Assembly: GCA_964432595.1 (NCBI GenBank)
Contig: CAYSOF010000007.1
Location: 204,497 to 268,496, forward strand
DNA: 64,000 nt
Direction: 5' to 3'
Source: DASYLJ01 sp964432595
Lineage (GTDB): Bacteria > Desulfobacterota > Binatia > DP-6
Part shown: one piece after another, positions 51,605 to 62,439 of the stretch
How the letters are laid out: the number at the start of each line of letters is the position of its first letter
Position numbering within the stretch: the stretch's first letter is position 1
The notes under the pieces: model-generated
What the model saw: the letters and a program-made list of their open reading frames with translations, nothing else
Database searches by the model: none
What the model was told of the DNA's origin: nothing
Made by a program: the position numbers and the translations under genes

Positions 51605-53173
51605 TCAGTACGGGTTGATCTCGCCGAGCGCGGGCGTGGTCTCGCCCCGCCAGCTGCGGATCACGCGCCGTTTCATCTCGACGAGCGACTTGTCGAGGCG
51701 CGACTCCTGCCGATCGGTGACGAGCGCGCGCAGCAGGCGCAGCACGCGGACGGGCCGCACCGCCCACGACAGCAGGAAGAACCACGCGAGCGCGGCGACG
51801 CGGAGCCGCTCGAGGCGCGCCGGCGAGACGTGGTCCGTGTAGCTCAGCACCGGCGCCATCGTCCCCGGCAGGTTCTCCGTACCGAGCGCGAGGCTCATGT
51901 AGTACTCGTCGTCGAGCTTCTTCGGCAGCGTGCCCTTCTCCTGCAGCGCGCGGAAGATCTCCGACCCCGGATACGGCCGCAGCGGCGCGATCGAGACGTC
52001 GTGCACGCCGAGGACCGCCATCTTCGCGAGGAAATTGAAGGTGCGGAGGATCGACGCCGTCGTGTCGGTCGGAAAGCCGAAGATGAAGTTCGCCTTCACG
52101 TTGCAGCCGGCCTTCACCGCCGCGCGCATCGAGTGCAGCATCCGCTCCGGCTTGATCTTCTTCTTGATCAGCTGGAGCGTCTCCTCGTCGCCGCTCTCGG
52201 GGGCGTACGTGAGGTTCGTGCAGCCCGACTTCACCAGCAGCGGCAGCACATCCTCGTCGAGCGCCTCGGAGCGCGTGCCGCTCGGAATCTGCCACGTGAT
52301 GTTCAGCTTCTCGTCGAGGAGGCGCGTCGCGAAGTCGAGCACCCACTCCTTCTTCACGATCGCCGTCAGGTCCTGGAAGTCGAAGTTCGTGGCCTGGTAC
52401 GTCGCCATGTAGTGCTTGATCTCGGCGACGACGTCGGCGGGCGTGCGCGACGCGTAGCGCGTCGTCCACATGGTCGGGCTCGAGCAGAAGGTGCACTGGT
52501 AGGGGCAGCCGCGCGTGGCGTTCATCGGCATGCTGCGGCCGCGATCGACGCCGGCGCCGAAGTGTCCGCTCAGATAGTTCTCGACCGGGACGATGTCCCA
52601 TGCCGGCCACGGCAAGCTGTCGACGTCGCGCACGCGAACCTTCGCCGCCGTCCGCCGCACGGTGCCGTCGGCGTCGCGATACCAGCAGCCCGGGACGTCC
52701 TCGATCGCCCGCTTCCCCGCGATGTGCTCGAACAGCTCGCAGACGGCCCGATCGCCCTCGCCCTCGAGGATGAAGTCGAGGCTGGAATCGTCCATCGCGC
52801 CGAGCGGCTCCGCCGTGAAGTGCTCGCCGCCGCCGATCAGGATCGCCTTCGGCTGGTGCGCACGCACGCGGGCGATGAGCTCCCGCGCCGGCAGCCAGTC
52901 CTGCGAGAACATGAGGCCGAAGCCGATGACGTCGGACGGCTCCAGCCGCTGCAGGATGTCGTCGTCCGAGATGCCACGCCGCAGCAGCATGCCCTCGGCG
53001 TCGATCGGGGTGTAGCGATCGAGCGCCTCCCCGGTCGTATCGATGATGTGCACCTCGTGCCCCGCCTCGCGCAGGCTGGCGGCCACGTACGCGAGGCCGA
53101 TCGGCGGGATGGCGGACGAAGCCGAGACGTACTTCGCCATCGTCTGCGGGCAGCGGATCAGGGTGCATTTCAC
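51605..53173 (-). CDS. B12-binding-domain radical SAM protein
   Basis: 522 aa from GTG 53173 (VKCTLIRCPQTM, the usual opening of this family); the frame upstream looks non-coding. A cobalamin-binding-like Rossmann domain covers about 1-160 (AIPPIGLAYVAASLREAGHEVHIIDTT, ILIGGGEHFTAEP). The radical SAM motif CPYQCTFC is near residue 220 after MPMNATRG. LTYAPESGDEETL and NFIFGFPTDT are further family landmarks. The C-terminal helices are hydrophobic in part (ALAWFFLLSWAVRP), maybe membrane-associated. Members modify lipids, cofactors or natural products, often as methyltransferases; product unknown. Confidence 0.92.
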   Translation of the reverse strand: MKCTLIRCPQTMAKYVSASSAIPPIGLAYVAASLREAGHEVHIIDTTGEALDRYTPIDAEGMLLRRGISDDDILQRLEPSDVIGFGLMFSQDWLPARELIARVRAHQPKAILIGGGEHFTAEPLGAMDDSSLDFILEGEGDRAVCELFEHIAGKRAIEDVPGCWYRDADGTVRRTAAKVRVRDVDSLPWPAWDIVPVENYLSGHFGAGVDRGRSMPMNATRGCPYQCTFCSSPTMWTTRYASRTPADVVAEIKHYMATYQATNFDFQDLTAIVKKEWVLDFATRLLDEKLNITWQIPSGTRSEALDEDVLPLLVKSGCTNLTYAPESGDEETLQLIKKKIKPERMLHSMRAAVKAGCNVKANFIFGFPTDTTASILRTFNFLAKMAVLGVHDVSIAPLRPYPGSEIFRALQEKGTLPKKLDDEYYMSLALGTENLPGTMAPVLSYTDHVSPARLERLRVAALAWFFLLSWAVRPVRVLRLLRALVTDRQESRLDKSLVEMKRRVIRSWRGETTPALGEINPY

Positions 53174-53267
53174 GACATGCCGAGACTGCCCATGTTTCGC
53201 TCCGGGGGTCAACGACGAAACGGGCCCCACGCCACGTCGCATGGCCGACGCGACGGGCTCTGCCGTG

Positions 53268-55331
53268 CTACTCGCCCACGTACCCGAGGGCCTTCAGCTT
53301 CTCGAATCGGTCGGGGTCGGCGACGCCCTTGGCCGGCGTGCCCCCTTCCGCCGCCTGGCCCGCCGCGAGGAACGCGGCGACCTGTGCGCGCGCCCAGTCC
53401 TCGCGCGCGTCGCCGGCCTCGAAGCGGATCGGCGACCGCTCGGCGGGGTCGAGGCCGCGGTCGAAGCACTCGTGGCGTCCCCTCGAGAGATGGAAGACGC
53501 ACGAGAGGTCGCCGCGCCGGTACGCGATCACGTCGACCGCGGGCGCGAGCAGCGACGAGACCGCCTCGCCGAAGACCGCCTCGCGCGGGAACGGCCCGGC
53601 GCCGTCCATGAGCAACGGCACCAGGCTCGTGCCGTCCGCCCCGTCGATCGGCGGCAGCCCCACCAGATCGAGGATGGTGGGCGCGATGTCGACGAGCGAC
53701 ACCGCGGTCCGCACACGGCGCCCCTCGGGCAGCGCACCGGGGAGGCGCATGACGAGGGGCACGCGGGCGACCTCGTCGAAGAGCTGGTAGCCGTGCAACG
53801 TCTGTCCGTGCTCGCCGAACTCCTCGCCGTGGTCCGCCGTGACGACCAGGAGCGTGCGCTCGCGGAGGCCGAGCGCCTGGAGGCCCGCCAGGAAGATCGC
53901 GAGCTGGTCGTCGAGGTACCGCGCCTCCTGCTCGTAGCGCAGCAGGTCGAGCTGCTTCTGATCCTTGAACCACAGCGCCGGTTCGAACTCCTCGTCGTAC
54001 GGGGGCGGCGGCACGTAGGGATGATGCACCTGGTACGTGTGGAGAAAGAGGAAGAACGGGCGGTCGCCGTTCGCGGCCAGCCAGTCGAGGCCCGACGCGA
54101 AGATGGCGTCGGCGAACCCGAGCGGCTTGTGCAGATCCGCGCTCTTGTTCTCCCGGTAGAGTCCGAACCCGCGTGACAGGCCGACCTCGGGCACGACGAA
54201 CCCGTCTTCCGTGAACGCCGCCGTCGACCACCCGGCAGCCGCGAGCCGCTCGGTCAACGTCTGCTCGTCGTCGGGGATCCTGGACAGCGGCGATCGTATG
54301 CCATGCGAGCGCAGGTAGCGCCCCGTGAACATGCTGACGTGCGACGGCAGGGTGTGGGGCGCCGTCGTGATGGCGTTGTCGAACGTGACGCCCTCGCCCA
54401 TCACCTCGCGCTCGAGCACCGGCGTGGTGTCGCGCCACGCGCCGCCGCTCGACGTGCTCTTGGCGCGCAGGGTGTCGAGCGAGACGAGGACGATGCCGAT
54501 CGGCATCTGCGCCGTCGGCCGCGCCAGGACGACCGGGTTCGACCACACCGGCAGCGTGACCGCGTCGCCCGTGTTCGCCACGGGACGCGCCGTCAGGCGG
54601 AAGCGCACCTCGCGTCCCCCGAGCGCGTCGAGCGGGATGCGCACCGGCACCCATCGACGATCGCCCTCGACGCGCACCGGATCGATCGTCGACTGGAGCA
54701 GCGTCCGCGGCGTGCCGTCGTCCGCGACGACCGCGAACTCCACGGCCGGCGAGCCGGGCGACCATGCCGGCGACTCGACCGCGAACGCCGTCTCGAGCAC
54801 CGCGCCCGCCGGGATGGTGACCGGCGCGCTCACCAGGTCGCGCGACGCCACGTCGGGCGCCATCGTCAGGTCGCCGAGCACCGTCTTGTGCGCGTCGCGC
54901 GCGGCCGCATCGAACGGGCCGAGCTGCACCCGGCCGCTTTGCGGATCGCGCTCGACCCGGATCGGCGTCGGTGTCAGCTGGTAGTCGCCTCCGCCCATGC
55001 CGAGCACCGTCGCGAACAAGGGCGTCGTCTTCTCCGTGTCGGCGGGGAGCGCGCCCTCGGCGAACGGCCGGCCGTCCGGCGCCCACGTCCCCATCACGTG
55101 CAGGCGCCGGCCCGACGTCACGGCCGTGCGCATCTCGCCCCCCACCGAGACGGATGCGCCCCACGCGAGGTCGCTGGAGCCGCGCGGGATGCCGTCGGCG
55201 AGACGAGCGTGCTGCACGAACCCGCTCGGCGCGCGCGGCGCGGGCGGCTCCCGCGGCGGCGCGCCGCACGAGAGGACGAGCGCGAGACCGACGAGTGCCG
55301 CCGGCGGTAGGACGAAACGAGATCGCGGCAC
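53268..55331 (-). CDS. Sulfatase-like lipoprotein, Thr at the nucleophile position
   Basis: 687 aa from GTG 55331; the signal ends in the lipobox LVLSC. The N-terminal region (about 40-270) is beta-rich. The sulfatase/alkaline phosphatase core follows: IVLVSLDTLRAKST (about 283), the active-site region TTAPHTLPSHVSMFTGRYL (about 325-343), FLFLHTYQVHHPYVPPPPYD and TADHGEEFGEHGQTLHG (about 502). In the CxPSR position there is TLPSH, so no formylglycine can form. The tail KLKALGYVGE parallels LRALGYLR of the other copy (6572-8869). Probably periplasmic or outer-membrane-bound; substrate unknown. Confidence 0.88.
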   Translation of the reverse strand: MPRSRFVLPPAALVGLALVLSCGAPPREPPAPRAPSGFVQHARLADGIPRGSSDLAWGASVSVGGEMRTAVTSGRRLHVMGTWAPDGRPFAEGALPADTEKTTPLFATVLGMGGGDYQLTPTPIRVERDPQSGRVQLGPFDAAARDAHKTVLGDLTMAPDVASRDLVSAPVTIPAGAVLETAFAVESPAWSPGSPAVEFAVVADDGTPRTLLQSTIDPVRVEGDRRWVPVRIPLDALGGREVRFRLTARPVANTGDAVTLPVWSNPVVLARPTAQMPIGIVLVSLDTLRAKSTSSGGAWRDTTPVLEREVMGEGVTFDNAITTAPHTLPSHVSMFTGRYLRSHGIRSPLSRIPDDEQTLTERLAAAGWSTAAFTEDGFVVPEVGLSRGFGLYRENKSADLHKPLGFADAIFASGLDWLAANGDRPFFLFLHTYQVHHPYVPPPPYDEEFEPALWFKDQKQLDLLRYEQEARYLDDQLAIFLAGLQALGLRERTLLVVTADHGEEFGEHGQTLHGYQLFDEVARVPLVMRLPGALPEGRRVRTAVSLVDIAPTILDLVGLPPIDGADGTSLVPLLMDGAGPFPREAVFGEAVSSLLAPAVDVIAYRRGDLSCVFHLSRGRHECFDRGLDPAERSPIRFEAGDAREDWARAQVAAFLAAGQAAEGGTPAKGVADPDRFEKLKALGYVGE

Positions 55332-55475
55332 GATCGCTATTCCGCGGGACGGGGGGCGAGAGGCATGACGAGAGGAATTCCGGCCGCTGGACGGGAGCGC
55401 AACGGTGCGCCGCCGTCCGGCGACGCGCCGGTCCGACCGGTCGGCATCCAGGGACGAACGGTACCAGGCCGGACG

Positions 55476-56621
<1,146 letters not shown>

Positions 56622-56703
56622 GGCCCCCGGCGGTAGCAGGCCGAGGCGTCCGACGCCAGCGAGTCCCTTGGCGACCATCGCCGGATCGTGGTACGCGCGA
56701 CGC

Positions 56704-57474
56704 ATGCGAGCCGGCATGCTGCTCGGCGTCCTGGCCCTGGCCGGTACGGCGAGCGCCGTACCGATCACCGCGTGCGAGCAGCTCGTTCCGAGCGGCGAGA
56801 CCGGCGTGCTCATGCAGGACCTGACCTGCACCGCCCCGCCGACCTGGCCGTTCTCCCCGACGGGCGTGATCCTCGACGGCGGCGCCACCCTCGACCTGAA
56901 CGGGTTCACGATCACCGGCGACGGCTCGGGCGTCGGCGTCGGCTGCTTTCCGCAGAGCCTGGCGGCCAGCCGCCGCCCCTGCGCGGTGATCGGCCCCGGC
57001 ACCCTGCGCGCCTTCTACGCGGGCATCAATGCGGCCGGCCGCCTCACGACCACGGTCAGCGACGTCGTCGTCGAAGGCAACACCGTCGGCATCCTGAGCC
57101 CGCTCCTCGAGCGCCTCGTCGCGTCCCGCGTCACCGCGCGCGACAATGCCGAGGAAGGCATCTGGGCGCAGAGCCTCGTCGCCGAGGACGTCGCCACCAT
57201 GGACAACGGCCGTGACGGCGTCGTGGCGTTCGGGCGCGTCCGCATCCGGCGTCTCGCGGCGACCGGCAACGGCCGCACCGGGCTGGCGATCGGCAGCGGC
57301 CGCGCGCGCACGACGATCGCCGACTCGACGCTGACCGGCAACGGCGAGCTCGATCTCACCGCGCAGCGCCGCGTCCGCCTCGTGCGCACGACCTGCGATC
57401 GCGGCGCCCGCATCCGCGTCACCCGCCGGAACGGCGTCGAGACGACGGCGATCCGCGGCCCGCTCTGTCCCTAG
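56704..57474 (+). CDS. Secreted right-handed beta-helix protein
   Basis: 256 aa from ATG 56704 with a signal (RAGMLLGVLALAGTASA). Parallel beta-helix rungs: GVILDGGATLDLNGFTITGDG, VSDVVVEGNTVGI, LVASRVTARDNAEEGIWAQ, RIRRLAATGNGRTGLAIGSG, TIADSTLTGNGELDLT. Four cysteines in the N-terminal half. This fold is common in polysaccharide lyases and surface proteins; no catalytic set is visible. Divergent from the acyl-CoA dehydrogenase; its TAG shares CTAG with the next, convergent gene. Confidence 0.85.
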   Translation: MRAGMLLGVLALAGTASAVPITACEQLVPSGETGVLMQDLTCTAPPTWPFSPTGVILDGGATLDLNGFTITGDGSGVGVGCFPQSLAASRRPCAVIGPGTLRAFYAGINAAGRLTTTVSDVVVEGNTVGILSPLLERLVASRVTARDNAEEGIWAQSLVAEDVATMDNGRDGVVAFGRVRIRRLAATGNGRTGLAIGSGRARTTIADSTLTGNGELDLTAQRRVRLVRTTCDRGARIRVTRRNGVETTAIRGPLCP

Positions 57475-58418
57475 TGTCGGTGCGCCGCGAGGCGTGACGC
57501 CGTCTCGCGGAACCCCGCGACCGTCTCGTCGATGATCTGCGCGACGGGCTTCACGGCGTCGATGCGTCCGACGACCTGGCCGCCGAGCGCGATGGACGCC
57601 TCCATGTCGCCGCCGAAGTAGAGGTCCATCGCGCGGCCGAAGAGGTCCATGCCGACGTGGTCCTCGCGCTCGAGCCGTTCCGAGGTCGCCGTCCGCAGCG
57701 CGCGGAGCCCCGGCCGCGAGAAGCGGTTCAGGAAGACCGTGTCGGTCTCCTTGGCGGCCAGAATCGCCTGCTTCCAGTTGTCGTGGACCGGCGACTCCGC
57801 GGCCGACACCATGCGCGAGCCCATCTGCACGCCTTCGGCGCCGAGCGCGAACGCCGCGGCCATGCTGGGCCCGTCGCAGATGCCGCCCGCCGCGATCACC
57901 GGCACCTCGACGCGGCTCACCACCAGCGGCAGCAGGACCATCGTCGCGACGTCGCGCGGGTTCTTGAAGCCGCCGCCCTCGCCGCCCTCGACCACCAGGC
58001 CGTCGACGCCCGCGTCGACCGCCTTCAGCGCCGCATCGAGCGACGGCACCACGTGGAAGACCGTGAGACCGGCGTCCTTCAGCTGCTTCGTGTAGCGGCG
58101 CGGATCGCCGGCCGACGTCGTCACCGCGCGGACGCCCTGTGCCACCACGAAGTCGACGATCGCCGGGTCGCGCACGAACAGCTGCGCGATGTTGACCGCG
58201 AACGGCCGGTCCGTCAGATCGCGCATCTTCCGGATCTCGTCGCGCACCACGTCGAGCTCGCCCGACGACGTCTCGATGACGCCGAGGCCGCCGGCGTTCG
58301 AGACTGCCGACGCGAGCCGCGCGCGCGCGATCCATCCCATCGGCGCCTGCACGATGGGAAAGCGCACGCCGAGCATGCGGCTGACGCGGGTGTCGATCGG
58401 GTCGAGGGACGCCGTCAT
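57471..58418 (-). CDS. Nitronate monooxygenase-like FMN enzyme (2-nitropropane dioxygenase family)
   Basis: 315 aa from ATG 58418. TIM-barrel FMN protein: LGVRFPIVQAPMGWIARARLASAVSNAGGLGVIE, VNIAQLFV, VVEGGEGGGFKNPRDVATMVLLPLV, VIAAGGICDGPSMAAAFALGAEGVQMGSRM. The catalytic His of true nitronate monooxygenases is not evident in the GGFKNP segment (many members have GGHxG), so an enoyl-reductase-like or other oxidoreductase role is also possible. No FabK-type gene context. Confidence 0.9.
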   Translation of the reverse strand: MTASLDPIDTRVSRMLGVRFPIVQAPMGWIARARLASAVSNAGGLGVIETSSGELDVVRDEIRKMRDLTDRPFAVNIAQLFVRDPAIVDFVVAQGVRAVTTSAGDPRRYTKQLKDAGLTVFHVVPSLDAALKAVDAGVDGLVVEGGEGGGFKNPRDVATMVLLPLVVSRVEVPVIAAGGICDGPSMAAAFALGAEGVQMGSRMVSAAESPVHDNWKQAILAAKETDTVFLNRFSRPGLRALRTATSERLEREDHVGMDLFGRAMDLYFGGDMEASIALGGQVVGRIDAVKPVAQIIDETVAGFRETASRLAAHRH

Positions 58419-58593
58419 GGCGGCCCGGATAGCACGACGACCCGCCGGACGACCACGTTGACCGGCCGGCGGTCGCGGGCCGACGGTGACGGGCCGCCGT
58501 CGCTGAACGCGGTGCCCGTCGCGCCCTGCGCATGCGGGAACGCCGGACGGATTGACGGTCCGGCGTTCGCCCTCCATCGTCGGCGGGAGACCG

Positions 58594-60378
58594 ATGCGCT
58601 TCCGCCTCCTCGTCTGCTGCCTCCTCCTGGCCGTCGGCACGGCCGCCGCATGGGCCGACTGTCCGCCGGGAGACGACGTCCACCTCTTCGTCTCGCCGCG
58701 CGAGCCGGCCGCCGACGCGCCGCTCCGCCTCGTCGCCGTGGCCGACGACGGTCCGCCGGGCGGCGTCGCCGTCCAGGCGCCCGACGGCCGCACGCTCGAC
58801 CCGGAGGTCGTCACGCACGGCGGCCCGCCCTGGAGCGTCGTCGCGTCGATCGAGTCGCCGGACGCCGGCACCTACCGCGTGGAGGTCCGGCGCGACGGGG
58901 CGGTCGTCGCCTGCCGGACGATCGAGCTGCCCGCGACCGCGCCACCCGCGGCCCGCGAGGCGGGCGTGTGGGCGACGCGTCGCGACTGGGGCGCCGGGAC
59001 GACGGCCCTGTACGCGGCATGGATCGAGCACCTCTTCGGCGCCGCCGAGGGGCAGCCGACGAAGCTCAGCCGTCTCGCCGACGTCCTCCGCGATCCGCAG
59101 CGGAACTTCCTCCACGAGCACCTCCGGCTCGGCGAGGACGACGGCCCGCGCGCGCTGGCGCTCACGCCGGACTGCGCCGACCTCTCCTACTTCCTGCGCG
59201 CGTACTTCGCGTGGAAGCTCGAGCTCCCGTTCGCCGTGCGCCAGTGCGGGCGCGGCGGCGGCAGCACGCCGCCGACGTGCGGCGCGCCCTCGTTGACGAA
59301 CGCGCGCCGCGCCGGCGGCGATCCGCTGTCGGCGTTCGACGGATTCCTCCGCGCCGTCGCCGACACCGCGCAGTCGGGCAGCGGCCGCACCGCGCTGCGC
59401 GACGACGCCACCGACTTCTACCCGGTCGCGCTCACCCGCGAGGCGCTCGTGCCGGGCACGATGTTCGCGGATCCGTACGGCCACACGCTGCTGCTCGTCC
59501 GCTGGGTGCCGCAGACCCCAGATCGCGCCGGCCTGATCCTCGCCGTCGACGCGCAGCCCGACAACTCGATGGGGTACAAGCGCTTCTGGGAGGGCACGTT
59601 CCTCTTCGCCGACGAGCCGGGCGCCGGCCCCGGCTGGAAGGCCTTCCGTCCGCTCGTGCGCACGCCGAACGGCGTGCGTCCGCTCTCCAACGACGAGCTC
59701 GACGCGCAGAGCGGCTTCGCTCCGTTCTCCGCCGAGCAGGCGTCGCTCGACGCCGACGACTTCTATGCGCGCATGAGCACGCTCATCGATCCGGACGGGT
59801 TGCCGCCGGGCCGCGCCTACGAGGCGACGCTCGACGCGCTCGTCGAGCAGCTCGAGACCCGCGTCGGCTCGGTGCAGAACGGCGAGGACTGGAAGCGCGA
59901 GCATCCGGGTACGACGATCGCGATGCCGAGCGGCCCCGCCATCTTCGAGACGACGGGGCCCTGGGAAGACTACGCGACGCCGTCGCGCGACATGCGGCTC
60001 CTGATCGCGATGCACGTGCTCGAGTCGCTGCCGTCGAAGGTGGTCGCGTATCCCGAGCTCTTCGTCCTGCAGGGTCAGGCGCCCGCCGACGTGAAGAACG
60101 CCCTGCGCGCGCTGCACGAGCGGCGCACCGGCGAGCGCAGCATCGAGTACACGCGCAGCGACGGCAGCCCGTGGACGCTCACCGTCCGCGACGCCCTCGC
60201 CCGCCGCGCCGCGTTCACCATGGCGTACAACCCGAACGACTGCGTCGAGGTGCGCTGGGGCGCGCCCGAGCACGGCCCCGAGCGCGCCCCCTGCCGGCGG
60301 CACGCGCCCGCCGAGCAGCGCGCCCGCATGGAACGCTACCGCCAGTGGTTCGAGACGATGCGCCGCCCGTCGCGCTAG
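58594..60378 (+). CDS. Secreted protein with a candidate papain-like Cys-His-Asp site
   Basis: 594 aa from ATG 58594; signal peptide (RFRLLVCCLLLAVGTAAAWA). Residues about 20-125 form an Ig-like beta domain (RLVAVADDGPPGG...YRVEVRRDGAVVAC). The central part contains TPDCADLSYFLRAYFAWKLELPF (Cys near residue 192), then DPYGHTLLLVRW (His near 295) and LAVDAQPDN (Asp near 320), the order and spacing expected of an NlpC/P60- or transglutaminase-like fold. I do not recognise the family by name, so the catalytic assignment is inference. Its TAG shares CTAG with ilvN. Confidence 0.75.
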   Translation: MRFRLLVCCLLLAVGTAAAWADCPPGDDVHLFVSPREPAADAPLRLVAVADDGPPGGVAVQAPDGRTLDPEVVTHGGPPWSVVASIESPDAGTYRVEVRRDGAVVACRTIELPATAPPAAREAGVWATRRDWGAGTTALYAAWIEHLFGAAEGQPTKLSRLADVLRDPQRNFLHEHLRLGEDDGPRALALTPDCADLSYFLRAYFAWKLELPFAVRQCGRGGGSTPPTCGAPSLTNARRAGGDPLSAFDGFLRAVADTAQSGSGRTALRDDATDFYPVALTREALVPGTMFADPYGHTLLLVRWVPQTPDRAGLILAVDAQPDNSMGYKRFWEGTFLFADEPGAGPGWKAFRPLVRTPNGVRPLSNDELDAQSGFAPFSAEQASLDADDFYARMSTLIDPDGLPPGRAYEATLDALVEQLETRVGSVQNGEDWKREHPGTTIAMPSGPAIFETTGPWEDYATPSRDMRLLIAMHVLESLPSKVVAYPELFVLQGQAPADVKNALRALHERRTGERSIEYTRSDGSPWTLTVRDALARRAAFTMAYNPNDCVEVRWGAPEHGPERAPCRRHAPAEQRARMERYRQWFETMRRPSR

Positions 60379-60656
60379 AGGTGTATCGCCACGGCATCGA
60401 ACGCGCCCGACGCCTGCGGCGCCCGCTCGATCGACAGGACGTCCTCCAGCTTGCGGAGCTGCTGCACCACCTGCTCGAGGCGGGCGTCCTCCGGCACGAG
60501 CAGGAGGATCGCGCTGGTGGTCCCGTCGCCCACCGGCAGGCAGACGATGCCCTCCACGTTGAACGCGCGGCGGGCGAACAGGCCGCAGACGTGCGACATG
60601 ACCCCGGGGTGATTGCGGACGCGGAGACGAAGCACCGCGGTGTCAGCAGTCGGCAT
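60375..60656 (-). CDS. ilvN: Acetolactate synthase small (regulatory) subunit
   Basis: 93 aa from ATG 60656, preceded by GGAGG at the right distance; ATG 60668 lacks one. A single ACT domain: LRLRVRNHPGVMSHVCGLFARRAFNVEGI, then EQVVQQLRKLEDVLSI. Gives valine feedback control to the large subunit. Overlaps the end of ilvB by 14 bases. Short form, like E. coli IlvN. Confidence 0.95.
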   Translation of the reverse strand: MPTADTAVLRLRVRNHPGVMSHVCGLFARRAFNVEGIVCLPVGDGTTSAILLLVPEDARLEQVVQQLRKLEDVLSIERAPQASGAFDAVAIHL

Positions 60657-62322
60657 GGCATCCTCCATCGATCATGTCGCGGTTGGCGCCGCCCGGCGGC
60701 ACCATCGGGTAGACGTTCGAGTCCGCCGCGATCGGCACGTTGATGAGGCACGGCCCGGGCTCCGACAGCATGCGGGAGAGCGTGTCGCGCGGGGACATGG
60801 ACGCGCCGAGATCGGCGGCGGCGATGCCGAAGCCGCGGGCGATCGCGGCGAAGTCGGGCTCGGCATGGAAGCGGGACGCGTGGAAGCGCGACCCGTAGAA
60901 GAGCTGCTGCTGCTGGCGCACGAGGCCCAGGTGCTGGTTGTTCAGGAGGACGATCTTCACGTCGACGCCCTCCTCCGCCGCCGTCGCCAGCTCCTGGAGG
61001 TTCATCAGCAGGCTGCCGTCGCCGCTGAAGCAGACGACGCGCCGTGCGGGATGTGCCAGCGCCGCACCGATGGCCGCCGGCAGTCCGAAGCCCATCGTCC
61101 CGAGCCCACCGGACGTGAGCCACTGGCGCGGGTATGTGAACGGATACGCCTGCGCCGCCCACATCTGATGCTGGCCGACGTCCGTCGTGACGATGGCGTC
61201 CTCGGGGAGCAGCGCCGCCGTCTGGCGCACGATGCCGTACGGCTGCAGCGGATCGTGCGCGCCGGGCGTCGCGAGCGGGTGCGCCGTGCGGAGCGCCGTC
61301 ACCTCGGCGCGCCATGCGGTCCGCGGCGTCGCCGCGACGCGCGGCGCGAGCGCGCGCAGCGCCTCGCCGACGTCGGCCACGAGGCCGAGCGACGGCCGCC
61401 GGATCTTGCCGAGCTCGCTCGGGTCGATGTCGACGTGGAGCACCTGCGCGTGCGGGCAGAACTCGGCGACCTTGCCCGTGGCGCGGTCGTCGAAGCGGAT
61501 GCCGAGGCCGATCAGGAGATCGCACTCCTCGAGCACCAGGTTGGTGAAGCGGGCCGCGTGCATGCCGACCATGCCGAGGAACAGCGGGTGGTCGTGCGGC
61601 ATGGCGCCGAGCCCGAGCAGCGTCGACGCCACGGGGATCGACGCCTTCTCCGCCAGCCGGCGCAGCGTCGGTGCGGCGTCGGCGCCGATGATGCCGGCGC
61701 CGATCAGCAGCACCGGCTTCCGTGCAGCGTCGATCATCGCGGCCGCGCGGCCGATGTCGTCGTGGTCGAAGCGCGGCGGCGCGTCGGGCATCCCGGGCTC
61801 CGGCAGCGCGTCCAGGTCGATCGTCGCGAGCTGGACGTCCTTCGGGATGTCGATCAAGACCGGGCCCGGCCGTCCCGACGTCGCGATGCGGAACGCGTCG
61901 GGGACGACCTCCAGCAGCTCCTCGACCGACCGCACCAGGAAGTTGTGCTTCGTGATCGGCACGGTGAGCCCGTAGGTGTCGATCTCCTGGAAGGCGTCGG
62001 TGCCGATCATGGCCCGCGGCACCTGGCCCGTGACGGCGATCAGCGGGATCGAGTCGAGCTTGGCGTCGGCGATCGCGGTGAGGAGGTTCGTCGCGCCGGG
62101 GCCGGACGTGCCGAAGCAGACGGCCGCCTGACCCGTCGCACGCGCCATGCCCTGCGCGATGAATCCCGCCCCCTGCTCGTGCCGCGCGAGCACGTGGCGG
62201 ATGCCGCTCGCGCGCAGGGCGTCGTACAGGGGCAGGCTCGCGCCGCCGGGAATGCCGGCGATGACGCCGATCCCCTGGCGTTCGAGGAGCCGCATCGTGA
62301 GGGCGGCACCGGTGGTCTGCAT
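60643..62322 (-). CDS. ilvB: Acetolactate synthase large subunit
   Basis: 559 aa. First common step of branched-chain amino acid synthesis, joining two pyruvate (or pyruvate and 2-oxobutyrate) with ThDP, FAD and Mg. GIPGGASLPLYDAL, the catalytic Glu in LARHEQGAGFIAQGMARA, FGTSGPGATNLLTAIADAKLDSIPLI, FQEIDTYGLTVPITKHNF, and the ThDP motif GDGSLLMNLQELATA...LNNQHLGLVRQQQQ. AAAGGAG precedes ATG 62322. Preceded by an attenuator-like leader (62384-62508). Confidence 0.97.
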   Translation of the reverse strand: MQTTGAALTMRLLERQGIGVIAGIPGGASLPLYDALRASGIRHVLARHEQGAGFIAQGMARATGQAAVCFGTSGPGATNLLTAIADAKLDSIPLIAVTGQVPRAMIGTDAFQEIDTYGLTVPITKHNFLVRSVEELLEVVPDAFRIATSGRPGPVLIDIPKDVQLATIDLDALPEPGMPDAPPRFDHDDIGRAAAMIDAARKPVLLIGAGIIGADAAPTLRRLAEKASIPVASTLLGLGAMPHDHPLFLGMVGMHAARFTNLVLEECDLLIGLGIRFDDRATGKVAEFCPHAQVLHVDIDPSELGKIRRPSLGLVADVGEALRALAPRVAATPRTAWRAEVTALRTAHPLATPGAHDPLQPYGIVRQTAALLPEDAIVTTDVGQHQMWAAQAYPFTYPRQWLTSGGLGTMGFGLPAAIGAALAHPARRVVCFSGDGSLLMNLQELATAAEEGVDVKIVLLNNQHLGLVRQQQQLFYGSRFHASRFHAEPDFAAIARGFGIAAADLGASMSPRDTLSRMLSEPGPCLINVPIAADSNVYPMVPPGGANRDMIDGGCHADC

Positions 62323-62383
62323 GGAAGCGCTCCTTTCTCGGACGGCTTCCCTGCGGGCACGGGTCGGTGGGGACCAGAAACGC

Positions 62384-62417
62384 GAAACCCCCGCCGGCTC
62401 GCGCCGGCAGGGGTTTC
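62384..62417 (-). terminator. Attenuator hairpin of ilvBN
   Basis: On the minus strand GAAACCCCTGCCGGC pairs with GCCGGCGGGGGTTTC around the loop GCGA: 14 of 15 pairs. It ends in GGGTTTC and lies 61 bases upstream of the ilvB ATG and 22 bases after the leader-peptide stop. The upstream GCGGGG next to the leader stop could pair with the CCCCTGC arm as an antiterminator, though imperfectly. Confidence 0.75.
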
Positions 62418-62439
62418 GAAACGTGTGATGGAATCCCCG

